A stretch of 6,985 bases of DNA from Lutispora sp. Lineage in GTDB: Bacteria > Bacillota > Clostridia > Lutisporales > Lutisporaceae. The DNA is taken from positions 1 to 6,985 of the forward strand of contig JAUQXG010000306.1 in NCBI GenBank assembly GCA_030834765.1. The letters are read 5' to 3'. Under the pieces are notes generated by a model. That model searched no databases, had not been told where the DNA came from, and saw only the letters and a list, made by a program, of their open reading frames with translations. Positions 1-6,168 of the stretch are shown piece by piece. Each line of letters starts with the position of its first letter. Within the stretch, counting starts at the first letter, position 1. The position numbers and the translations under genes were made by a program.

Positions 1-244
1 TCATGGTGCAAGAGCCTAGTGGATAGAAGCCTGAGTCCAATCCATAATTCTTATTTGAAAGATTTGTAAAGTGTCTAACCACATCGACTTCGCTTACCTC
101 TGGTAAATCAACGTCCTCGTTTCTCAAAGATGAAGCGGGAATTATGCTTTCTAATGATATAACATCTACATCGCAAGGAGGGAGGCTATAGGCTTTTCTT
201 CCTTCTTTCGAAAGTTCAAAAATCAGTTTATTATAATCTTTCAT
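1..244 (-). CDS. gcvPB: Glycine dehydrogenase (decarboxylating) subunit 2, P-protein beta subunit (partial, N-terminal 81 codons)
   Basis: The gene runs off the left edge; only its first 81 codons are present. The GcvPA/GcvPB heterotetramer is the PLP-dependent P-protein of the glycine cleavage system. It decarboxylates glycine and passes the aminomethyl group to the lipoyl arm of GcvH in the cytoplasm. The visible part carries two GcvPB signatures: [13 protein letters not shown] at residues 48-60 and [10 protein letters not shown] at 72-81, normally followed by KYNP. The PLP lysine lies further on and cannot be seen. The ATG directly follows the TAA of gcvPA with no base between them, and its GGAGGTG ribosome binding site (251-257, 6-base spacer) lies inside the end of gcvPA, so translational coupling is likely. 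It is the fourth gene of the gcv operon. Identity is secure; the rest of the gene is unknown. Confidence 0.96.
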   Translation of the reverse strand, partial: MKDYNKLIFELSKEGRKAYSLPPCDVDVISLESIIPASSLRNEDVDLPEVSEVDVVRHFTNLSNKNYGLDSGFYPLGSCTM

Positions 245-1585
245 TTATAGCACCTCCATTACATTAGAAAGTTTATCAATTTGAGCTTTTGTTCTTTTTT
301 CTGTAACACATAGAAGCAATCCGTTCTTTAATTCAGGGTAATCTTTTTCAAGCTCATAACCTCCGAGAATATGATTCTTCAGAAGCTCTTGATTCACTTT
401 GCTGCTTTCAGTTGCACTTGTTACTGCAAACTCTTTGAAAAATGGTTTATCAAACAATGGTTTGAAATTTCCATTCTTGGTAAGCTGCTTTAAGGCATAA
501 TGAGATTTTTGTGCACATTGCTCTGCAACTTCTTTGATTCCGCTTTTACCCATTGTAGTCATATATATTGCTGCCATAAGAGCATTTAAACCCTGATTAG
601 AACAAATATTGGAAGTAGCTTTATATCTACGAATATGCTGCTCTCTTGCTTGCAATGTGAGAACAAAAGCTCTTTTTCCATCTACATCTTCAGATTGGCC
701 AACAATTCTCCCTGGCATCTTTCTCATTAATTTTGAATTGGTAGCAAGGAATCCAAGATAAGGACCTCCAAAGCTCAGACTATTTCCTAGAGATTGTCCT
801 TCGCCAACTACTATGTCTGCACCGCATTCAACGGGACTCTTTAGTATTCCCAGGGAAATAGGATCTACATAGTCTATTAGTAATGCTTTTTTTTCATGAG
901 TTATTTTTTCTATTTCTGTAAAATCTTCTACAATGCCGAAGAAGTTAGGGTTTTGTACAATAACGCCTGCAGTGCCGCTTCCAATTATAGACTTTAATTT
1001 ATCGCTGTCGGTTACACCGTCTAACATATCAACTTCAACCACTTCTACATCGCGAAATTTCATATAGCTTTTTAATACTTTTCTGACTTCGGGATGTACT
1101 GTTTTTGAAACAATAATAGAGCTGCGCCTTGTACTTTCTACAGCCATCATTGCAGCTTCCACACATGCCGTTGCTCCATCATACATGGAAGCATTGGATA
1201 CATCCATCCCTGTTAAGCTGCTGATCATGGTTTGATATTCAAATATTATTTGTAAAGTTCCCTGACTGATCTCAGGTTGATAAGGGGTATAGGCTGTATA
1301 AAATTCTGACCGTTTTGCCAGATGGTTTACAATAGAAGGTATATAGTGGTCATATGCGCCTGCCCCTAAAAAGCATACTAAGTCTTCAGCACTTTTATTT
1401 ATCTTGCTTAGTTTCTTCATATGGCTGGAAAGCTCTATCTCTGAAAGAGGATTTCCTAAATTAAGTTTTCTGTCAAGTCGTAGTTCTTTTGGTATATCCA
1501 CGAACAAATCTTCAATGGATGTTGCCCCGATGCTATCAAGCATAAGTCTTTCATCAGCTTCAGTGTTTGGTATATACCTATGCAT
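245..1585 (-). CDS. gcvPA: Glycine dehydrogenase (decarboxylating) subunit 1, P-protein alpha subunit
   Basis: At 446 residues this is the usual size of the separate alpha subunit found in Gram-positive bacteria and archaea, equivalent to the N-terminal half of the single-chain E. coli GcvP. It pairs with GcvPB to decarboxylate glycine; the PLP lysine belongs to the partner. Family blocks seen are the MHRYIPNT start, [12 protein letters not shown] at 72-83, [14 protein letters not shown] at 99-112, [17 protein letters not shown] at 124-140, and a late [12 protein letters not shown] segment. The ATG is preceded by AAGGAGGA (1591-1598, 5-base spacer), which lies within the last codons of gcvH; the gcvH stop is one base away. 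It ends flush against gcvPB. No frameshift or missing block was noticed. Expression should be set by the glycine riboswitch upstream of gcvT. Confidence 0.97.
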   Translation of the reverse strand: MHRYIPNTEADERLMLDSIGATSIEDLFVDIPKELRLDRKLNLGNPLSEIELSSHMKKLSKINKSAEDLVCFLGAGAYDHYIPSIVNHLAKRSEFYTAYTPYQPEISQGTLQIIFEYQTMISSLTGMDVSNASMYDGATACVEAAMMAVESTRRSSIIVSKTVHPEVRKVLKSYMKFRDVEVVEVDMLDGVTDSDKLKSIIGSGTAGVIVQNPNFFGIVEDFTEIEKITHEKKALLIDYVDPISLGILKSPVECGADIVVGEGQSLGNSLSFGGPYLGFLATNSKLMRKMPGRIVGQSEDVDGKRAFVLTLQAREQHIRRYKATSNICSNQGLNALMAAIYMTTMGKSGIKEVAEQCAQKSHYALKQLTKNGNFKPLFDKPFFKEFAVTSATESSKVNQELLKNHILGGYELEKDYPELKNGLLLCVTEKRTKAQIDKLSNVMEVL

Positions 1586-1586
1586 A

Positions 1587-1970
1587 TTATTCCTCCTTGC
1601 TGCAGAATTCTATATACTCCTGCTCATTCATTAGGCTATCAAGGCTGTCTTTGTCTGTTATTTCTATAGATAATATCCAACTTCCGTATGGATCTTCGTT
1701 TATAAGCTGAGGTGAGTCAGATAATGCTTCATTTACTTCAAGTACTTTTCCGGAAATAGGGAGATAGGAGTCGGAAGCAGCTTTTACGGATTCTATTACA
1801 CCAAAAACATCGCCAGCATTAAGCTCATCGTCTATTCCTGGTAATTCTACATATACGATTTCCCCTAAAGCGTGTTGTGCATAATCTGTAACGCCTATGT
1901 AAGCTTTTTCACCTTCTACTCTAACCCATTCGTGATCGTTTGAATAAAGTAATCCTGTTTTTGTTTCCAT
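1587..1970 (-). CDS. gcvH: Glycine cleavage system H protein (lipoyl carrier)
   Basis: This 127-residue protein has the normal length for GcvH. It carries a lipoyl group that shuttles the aminomethyl intermediate from the P-protein to GcvT and then delivers electrons to dihydrolipoyl dehydrogenase. The opening [12 protein letters not shown], the block [20 protein letters not shown] at about 25-44, and the lipoylation motif ESVKAASD with Lys63 as the modified residue are all intact. The ending (GSWILSIEI, then an acidic tail) is also typical. An AGGAGGA site at 1978-1984 with a 7-base spacer supports the start. It lies 27 bases after gcvT and one base before gcvPA. The gene for the L protein is not in the window and may lie beyond gcvPB or elsewhere. 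Confidence 0.98.
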   Translation of the reverse strand: METKTGLLYSNDHEWVRVEGEKAYIGVTDYAQHALGEIVYVELPGIDDELNAGDVFGVIESVKAASDSYLPISGKVLEVNEALSDSPQLINEDPYGSWILSIEITDKDSLDSLMNEQEYIEFCSKEE

Positions 1971-1997
1971 TTTTTATTCCTCCTAAATTATATTTTT

Positions 1998-3104
1998 TTA
2001 TTTTTTATAGTTCTTATTATAGAACTTTCTGCTTATAACCTTAGCGCCAACTGTATTTTTTCTTATCTGAATCTCTATTGGTGTATCAAGCTCAGAATAT
2101 TCTATATTAACCATTGCCAGACCGATATTTTTTTTGAGTGTTGGAGAATTATAGCCAGTTGTAACAAAGCCTATATTCTTACCATTAGATAGAACATCGT
2201 ATCCATGTCTTGGTATTCCTGGTCCCACCATTTCAAAGCCTACTATTTTCCTTTTTAAGCCTTCTGCTTTTTGCTTATCAAGAACTTCTTTGCCTATAAA
2301 ATTAGTTTTATTTAGTTTGACAAACATACCGAAGCCTGCTTCCAATGGTGTAATTTCTGGTGAAAGCTCATTTCCATAGAGTGGTAGAGTTGCTTCAAAT
2401 CTAAGAGTATCTCTGCATCCAAGTCCTGCTGGCTTTAGTCCTTTGTCTTTACCTGCTTCAAATATTTTATCCCATATATATTCAGCATCTTCATGCTTCA
2501 TATATATTTCAAAGCCGTCTTCACCTGTGTAGCCAGTACGTGAAACAATACAACTTCTGCCTGCAATTTTTACATCCTTTTTCAAATGGAAGAAAGCAAT
2601 CTCTGAAAGTTTTGTATCAGTAAGTTCCTGTAGTATTTCTTCTGCTTTAGGTCCTTGTAACGCTATTTCTGATACAATGTCAGAAATATGATTCAGTTCC
2701 ACATCATAATTACCAACATTGTCTTTCATCCATTGGAAGTCCTTGTCAACATTGCCAGCATTAATAACGAGCATGTAATCATCATCTGTATATTTGTACA
2801 CTAGAAGATCGTCAACTATGCCTCCGGTAGGATAGCACATAAGAGCGTACATAACCTGATTGTCACTCATTATGGAGATATCGTTGGTAACCAGATTATT
2901 AATAAAGTCTGTTGCCTGTTTCCCTTTGATTTCAACTTCTCCCATGTGGGATACATCAAATATTCCTGCAAAGTTTCTTACGGCTTCATGCTCTGCTGTT
3001 AAGCCTTCGTATTGTACAGGAAGCTCCCACCCAGAATAATTGACAACTTTGCCGCCGTATTTTAGGTGAGCATTGTAAAGGGCTGTCTTTTTAGGATCAC
3101 TCAT
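1998..3104 (-). CDS. gcvT: Glycine cleavage system T protein (aminomethyltransferase)
   Basis: GcvT takes the aminomethyl group from lipoylated GcvH, releases ammonia and transfers the one-carbon unit to tetrahydrofolate as 5,10-methylene-THF. The 368-residue length is normal. Seen in order: the N-terminal LYNAHLKYGGKVVNYSGWELPVQY region, FDVSHMGEVEIKG at 49-61, GGIVDDLLVYK at 94-104 carrying the conserved aspartate pair 98/99 of the folate site, IALQGPKA at 147-154, SRTGYTGEDGFEIY at 188-201, and GLGCRDTLRFEATLPLYGNEL at 227-247. The C-terminal domain ends in a lysine-rich tail. The start is fixed by AAGGAGG at 3114-3120, 9 bases before the ATG. It is the first gene of the operon, about 85 bases downstream of a tandem glycine riboswitch. 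Confidence 0.98.
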   Translation of the reverse strand: MSDPKKTALYNAHLKYGGKVVNYSGWELPVQYEGLTAEHEAVRNFAGIFDVSHMGEVEIKGKQATDFINNLVTNDISIMSDNQVMYALMCYPTGGIVDDLLVYKYTDDDYMLVINAGNVDKDFQWMKDNVGNYDVELNHISDIVSEIALQGPKAEEILQELTDTKLSEIAFFHLKKDVKIAGRSCIVSRTGYTGEDGFEIYMKHEDAEYIWDKIFEAGKDKGLKPAGLGCRDTLRFEATLPLYGNELSPEITPLEAGFGMFVKLNKTNFIGKEVLDKQKAEGLKRKIVGFEMVGPGIPRHGYDVLSNGKNIGFVTTGYNSPTLKKNIGLAMVNIEYSELDTPIEIQIRKNTVGAKVISRKFYNKNYKK

Positions 3105-3142
3105 TAGACTACTCCTCCTTAAAATTTTTTATGATATGCCCA

Positions 3143-3173
3143 ATTATATTCTATAAATAAAAAAGAATATAAT
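3143..3173 (-). promoter_or_regulatory. Alternative (antiterminator-like) hairpin in the gcv leader
   Basis: The 3' arm of the terminator can instead pair downstream. ATTATATTCT (3164-3173, minus strand) is an exact 10-base complement of AGAATATAAT (3143-3152), leaving an 11-base loop. This word also repeats the 5' arm of the terminator. The hairpin is not followed by a U-tract and leaves the gcvT ribosome binding site (3114-3120) free. It therefore fits the permissive, glycine-bound conformation better than a second block. Its role is inferred from complementarity only. Confidence 0.55.
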
Positions 3174-3205
3174 AGCATAACAATTAAAGTGCCATTATAT
3201 TCTCT
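3159..3205 (-). terminator. Riboswitch-controlled intrinsic terminator (expression platform)
   Basis: On the minus strand AGAGAATATAATGGCA (3190-3205) pairs with TGCTATTATATTCTTT (3162-3177) over 16 positions including two G-U wobbles. The loop is 12 bases (3178-3189). A run of six T residues (3159-3164), followed by ATTTATA, gives the U-tract. The stem is AU-rich but long. Its 5' arm shares 3202-3205 with the 3' strand of aptamer 2 helix P1, so a glycine-stabilised P1 should weaken this hairpin. This supports an ON switch acting on transcription. The pairing is read by eye; no folding energy was computed. Confidence 0.75.
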
Positions 3206-3390
3206 GTTCTTTTGCCTGAGAGCTTCTACATCTTTCGTGTATTTCCCCTACGGCGCCGATTTACGGACTCTTCAGAGTTCCATCCAACGGCGATCCATTT
3301 GCCTGAAAGTGTGTATAAAAAGAGGACTTTTCTTTCTATATTGCTCCTTCGGCTATCATTTAAGATATCTCTCGCTATTTTCATTTGGAT
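3190..3390 (-). promoter_or_regulatory. Tandem (two-aptamer) glycine riboswitch in the gcvT leader
   Basis: Read on the minus strand, both aptamers show family core sequences. Aptamer 1 (about 3284-3380) has GCGAGAG at its 5' side, GCCGAAGGAGCAA at 3341-3353 and TTTCAGGCAAATGG near its 3' side. Aptamer 2 (about 3202-3279) has CTCTGAAGAG, GCGCCGTAGGGGAAA at 3242-3256 and CTCTCAGGCAAAAG followed by CAGAG. The closing helix P1 of aptamer 2 can be drawn as CUCUG (3273-3277) with CAGAG (3202-3206). The leader word ATCCAA (3385-3390) is the exact complement of TTGGAT (3282-3287) in the linker between aptamers, matching the leader-linker P0 helix reported for full-length glycine riboswitches. Such RNAs upstream of gcvT are normally glycine-activated ON switches. 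Boundaries are good to about 10 bases. Confidence 0.95.
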
Positions 3391-3408
3391 TAATATTCAT
3401 TTATTATT

Positions 3409-3437
3409 ATTATATAAATTCAATTTGAATATTACAA
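3409..3437 (-). promoter_or_regulatory. Probable sigma-A-type promoter of the gcv operon
   Basis: On the minus strand TTGTAA (3432-3437) and TATAAT (3409-3414) are separated by exactly 17 bases. That is a perfect -10 and a 4/6 match to the -35 consensus. Transcription would begin near 3402, about a dozen bases before the leader word that forms riboswitch helix P0, so the transcript would contain the whole tandem riboswitch. The spacer contains a 13-base near-palindrome, ATTCAAATTGAAT (3418-3430); it is AT-rich and may be chance. The region is so AT-rich that other -10 elements cannot be excluded. Confidence 0.7.
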
Positions 3438-3477
3438 CAATTGATATTATTTTAACTTATAGAGTGACCAACAAATT

Positions 3478-4494
3478 CTATTTTGCCAAAATCCTGCTAT
3501 CAATCTCTTTGATGGAGTTACAGCCAGTGAGTATCATAGAGGATTTTATTTCGTTTGCTATGGTGTCTATATAGTCTTTTACTGCCTCGGATTGTCCGCC
3601 GAATGATGTTGTAACAAAGGGTCTTCCTATTAAAACACCATCAGCGCCAAGGGCAAGCATCTTTATTACATCTATTCCATTTCGGACACCTCCATCAGCT
3701 AATATCTTAATCCTTCCCTTGACTTTTGCAGCAATTCCAGGTAATACATCTGCTACTCCAGGGGTCTGATCAAGGACTCTGCCGCCATGATTTGATACGA
3801 CAATGGCGCTTACACCAGCTTCCACTGCTAGCTCTGCTTCATTGGGGGTCATAATACCTTTTAAAATAAAAGGCAATTTTGTACTTTCTACAATTTTTCT
3901 TATGTCTTCTATAGGCTTTGGCTCTACAGGTTTGCCATGAAGAGATAAGGTAATAAGACCTGCCGCATCTATATCCATACCCACAGCAAAAACACCTGAT
4001 TCTTCAGCCATGCGAATTTTATCAATGACTTGATCATTCTTCCAAGGTTTTATAATTGCAATGCCATTTCCACCTGCTTTTTGTAGTTCGTTCAGATTTG
4101 TAATAAAAAAAGATTCTAGGGCTGAATCTCCAACCATAGGATAAATTCCACTATCAAGACAGCCTTTGATTACCCATGATATGTACTCCTCTTCAGTAAA
4201 TTTTCCACCCATATTAAGGGTTGTGCCGGCTACAGGTGCTGAGAAAACAGGAATTCGCATTTTTCTTCCAAATAGCTCTATAGAGGTATCGGGATCTTTG
4301 CAGTTGTGCAATACTCTCATATTAAGCTTATGCCTTCTTAAAGAATCCACATTTGCAGTAAAAGCCTCACCGGTACCTTTACCACCCATACCTGGAACTT
4401 CGCCAGAGCAAGCTTTACCGTTGCATACAGGACAAACTCTACATGTTCCATTTAGATTTGCTTTAGCATTTTTTTGTACTTCACTATAAATCAT
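3478..4494 (-). CDS. FMN-dependent alpha-hydroxy-acid dehydrogenase with an N-terminal four-cysteine motif
   Basis: This 338-residue cytoplasmic protein belongs to the FMN-dependent 2-hydroxy-acid oxidase/dehydrogenase family (glycolate oxidase, lactate oxidase and L-lactate dehydrogenase type). These TIM-barrel enzymes oxidise 2-hydroxy acids to 2-oxo acids. Family marks are ILKGIM with Lys212, SNHGGR at 234-239 with catalytic-type His236 and carboxylate-binding-type Arg239, and the FMN phosphate motif LADGGVRNGIDVIKMLALGADGVLIGRP (265-292, key residues Asp267, Gly268, Gly269, Arg271, Gly290, Arg291). Ahead of the barrel lies Cys18-X2-Cys21-X2-Cys24-X4-Cys29, then GEVPGMGGKGTGEAF, which is not part of classical glycolate oxidases. 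The cysteines could bind an iron-sulfur cluster or zinc, or be redox-active. AGAGGT at 4502-4507 with a 7-base spacer supports the start. It stands alone between cstA and gcv. Family is clear; substrate and electron acceptor are unknown. Confidence 0.88.
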   Translation of the reverse strand: MIYSEVQKNAKANLNGTCRVCPVCNGKACSGEVPGMGGKGTGEAFTANVDSLRRHKLNMRVLHNCKDPDTSIELFGRKMRIPVFSAPVAGTTLNMGGKFTEEEYISWVIKGCLDSGIYPMVGDSALESFFITNLNELQKAGGNGIAIIKPWKNDQVIDKIRMAEESGVFAVGMDIDAAGLITLSLHGKPVEPKPIEDIRKIVESTKLPFILKGIMTPNEAELAVEAGVSAIVVSNHGGRVLDQTPGVADVLPGIAAKVKGRIKILADGGVRNGIDVIKMLALGADGVLIGRPFVTTSFGGQSEAVKDYIDTIANEIKSSMILTGCNSIKEIDSRILAK

Positions 4495-4562
4495 ATTTTT
4501 TACCTCTCAGTTAATATTAGTGCATATAAGCACTCTATGCTTATTGCTAAGAATAGCAGATG
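4495..4562 (-). promoter_or_regulatory. Upstream region of the FMN dehydrogenase gene, dyad-rich
   Basis: The strong terminator after cstA implies that the dehydrogenase gene has its own promoter in this short gap. I see no clear consensus pair. The best weak reading on the minus strand is TTAGCA followed after 16 bases by TATATG. The segment holds overlapping inverted repeats, AGTGCTTATATGCACT (4519-4534) and AGCATAGAGTGCT (4529-4541), which could be a repressor or activator site or simply chance in AT-rich DNA. The ribosome binding site lies at 4502-4507. Confidence 0.35.
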
Positions 4563-4606
4563 AAAAAAGAGGGGACAGTGGTGTAATAAATAGTACACCA
4601 CTGTCC
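4563..4606 (-). terminator. Strong intrinsic terminator after cstA
   Basis: On the minus strand GGACAGTGGTGTA (4594-4606) and TACACCACTGTCC (4573-4585) form a perfect 13-base-pair stem with an 8-base loop. CCTC and six T residues (4563-4568) follow. It begins 4 bases after the cstA stop codon and should separate cstA from the dehydrogenase gene. There is no T-run on the plus-strand side, so it is one-directional. Confidence 0.95.
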
Positions 4607-4610
4607 TCCA

Positions 4611-6047
4611 TTATACTTTAACTTGATGATCTATTTCTACACTTTGTGTTTTTTTCTTTACTGCGAAGAGGAATATCATAAGAGCACCGGCAGCAGCGGC
4701 TATACCAACAGGATAAGATATTGAAGTTGCAAGCTGAAAGCCCTCTGGAGCTACAAGAATATAAGTGATAGAAACTGCAGTCATAAATGTTGCAGGTACT
4801 GTTGCAATCCAGTGAAACTGTTTTTTTATTGCAAGGTACATAGCGGCAGCCCAAAGTACTATCATAGCCAGTGTTTGATTAGACCATGCAAAATATCTCC
4901 AAATTATATTAAAGTCTATCTTAGTTAATATAAAACCAATGATAAACAGTGGCACTGTCAATATAAGTCTATTTCTAATTGATCCTTGCTTGAAGTTTAG
5001 AAAGTCAGCAATGGTAAGTCTTGCACTTCTGAAGGCTGTATCTCCTGAGGTTACAGGACAAGCAATAACGCCTAATATAGCAAGAGCACCACCTATTTTT
5101 CCAAGCAGTGTATTGGAGATAATACTTACAACCCAACCTTGGCCACCATTGGCGCTCATTTGTGCTCCTAATTCTCCGGTGCTGCCAAAGAAAGCCATGG
5201 CAGCAGCAGCCCATATTAATGCAACAACGCCTTCAGCAATCATAGCTCCATAGAATATTGATCTGCCTTGCTTTTCTGAAGTAATGCATCTAGCCATCAA
5301 AGGCGATTGGGTTGAGTGAAAACCAGAAATAGCGCCACAAGCGATGGTTACAAACATTAAAGGCCATATTGGAAGTTTACTAGGATGAAGATTAGCCAAG
5401 GTAATTTCTGGTATGTGATACCCTCCAAATAGGATACCTCCAGTTACACCTAGAGCCATTATTAAAAGACAAGCACCAAATACCGGATAGATTTTTCCAA
5501 TAAGCTTATCAATTGGGAGCATGGTAGCTAATATATAATATGCGAATATAACATAGACCCAGAAAGTAGTATCAAGCTGTTGAGGTGTTAGACCGGCTAA
5601 AAGTTTTGCAGGTCCTGTTATGAAAACTACACCTACAAGAATAAGAACTATAACGGAAAAGCCTCTCATGAAATTCTTAAAGCCAGACCCAAGGTACTTT
5701 CCTACCACTTCAGGAATGCTTGCTCCGTCATGTCTTACAGATAACATTCCTGAGAAATAGTCATGGACACCGCCAGCAAATACAGAACCCAGTACAATCC
5801 AAAGGAAGGCCACAGGTCCCCATAATGCACCAGCTATTGCACCAAATATTGGTCCAAGGCCGGCAATGTTTAAAAATTGTATCAGAAATATTTTCCAAGC
5901 TGGCATAGGAACAAAGTCAACCCCATCCTCCATTCTAATGGCTGGGGTTGGGATGTTTTCGTCTGCGCCAAATGCTTTGTCTACAATTTTGCTGTAAATA
6001 AAATAACCTAAAAGCAAGGCAACAATAGATAAGAAAAATGATACCAT
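4611..6047 (-). CDS. cstA: CstA/BtsT-family transporter (carbon starvation protein A; probable pyruvate or peptide uptake)
   Basis: This 478-residue polytopic membrane protein belongs to the CstA family. It is the short form common in Firmicutes, against about 700 residues for E. coli CstA and BtsT. In E. coli these proteins take up pyruvate with protons, and CstA has also been linked to peptide use; the substrate here is unproven. Family blocks are FLNIAGLGPIFGAIAGALWGP at 58-78, GGVHDYFSGMLSVRHDGASIPEVVGKYLG at 92-120, GAISGFHSTQSPLMARCI at 238-255 and PVTSGDTAFRSARL at 331-344. I see well over ten hydrophobic segments from residue 2 to about 463, then a charged tail. AGGGGGT at 6055-6061 with a 7-base spacer supports the start. 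It follows a LytS/LytTR two-component system, as in the BtsSR-BtsT arrangement, so control by that system is likely. No small YbdD-like partner gene is present. Confidence 0.95.
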   Translation of the reverse strand: MVSFFLSIVALLLGYFIYSKIVDKAFGADENIPTPAIRMEDGVDFVPMPAWKIFLIQFLNIAGLGPIFGAIAGALWGPVAFLWIVLGSVFAGGVHDYFSGMLSVRHDGASIPEVVGKYLGSGFKNFMRGFSVIVLILVGVVFITGPAKLLAGLTPQQLDTTFWVYVIFAYYILATMLPIDKLIGKIYPVFGACLLIMALGVTGGILFGGYHIPEITLANLHPSKLPIWPLMFVTIACGAISGFHSTQSPLMARCITSEKQGRSIFYGAMIAEGVVALIWAAAAMAFFGSTGELGAQMSANGGQGWVVSIISNTLLGKIGGALAILGVIACPVTSGDTAFRSARLTIADFLNFKQGSIRNRLILTVPLFIIGFILTKIDFNIIWRYFAWSNQTLAMIVLWAAAMYLAIKKQFHWIATVPATFMTAVSITYILVAPEGFQLATSISYPVGIAAAAGALMIFLFAVKKKTQSVEIDHQVKV

Positions 6048-6126
6048 TGATAATACCCCCTATAAATTTATTATTCTATAGTTTAATTATAATAGGATAG
6101 GTATAGATTTATATTTGACCTTGCAT
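6048..6126 (-). promoter_or_regulatory. Putative cstA promoter region
   Basis: A terminator after the response regulator gene suggests that cstA has its own promoter here. A perfect TATAAT lies on the minus strand at 6086-6091, but at the right distance (6109-6114) the sequence is ATATAA, not a -35 element. A good -10 without a -35 is typical of activator-dependent promoters and would suit control by the neighbouring response regulator. A 23-base segment bounded by AGGT and ACCT (6099-6121) overlaps the -35 position. LytTR proteins usually bind direct repeats, so this dyad is only a candidate site. Confidence 0.35.
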
Positions 6127-6168
6127 TAAATAACAAAATGGGCACATAAAATACACTTATATGCCCAT
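6127..6168 (-). terminator. Intrinsic terminator overlapping the response regulator stop codon
   Basis: On the minus strand ATGGGCATATAA and TTATGTGCCCAT form a 12-pair stem (one U-G pair) around a 7-base loop, spanning 6138-6168. TTTTGTTATTT follows at 6127-6137. The 5' arm is made of the last codons of the response regulator (Met-Gly-Ile-stop). It probably ends the two-component transcript, although the mixed T-tract may allow read-through into cstA. Confidence 0.8.

Noticed and set aside
3400..3414. Short TTA-type triplet run
   Set aside because: It is only a few units long, AT-rich, and lies at the promoter -10 region. It is not evidence of a functional repeat or CRISPR.
3189..3574. Plus-strand open frames of 79 and 120 codons across the gcv leader
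   Set aside because: They run antisense through the riboswitch, its promoter and the end of the dehydrogenase gene. They have no convincing ribosome binding site or recognisable protein family, and arise because the structured RNA lacks stops by chance.
4166..5908. Other open frames inside the dehydrogenase and cstA genes on both strands
   Set aside because: Each overlaps a well-supported coding gene, has odd composition (cysteine-rich or low-complexity) and shows no family motif. They are shadows of the real genes.
6062..6071. Palindrome ATAAATTTAT upstream of cstA
   Set aside because: It is made only of A and T in a very AT-rich gap, so it is expected by chance and gives no support for an operator.
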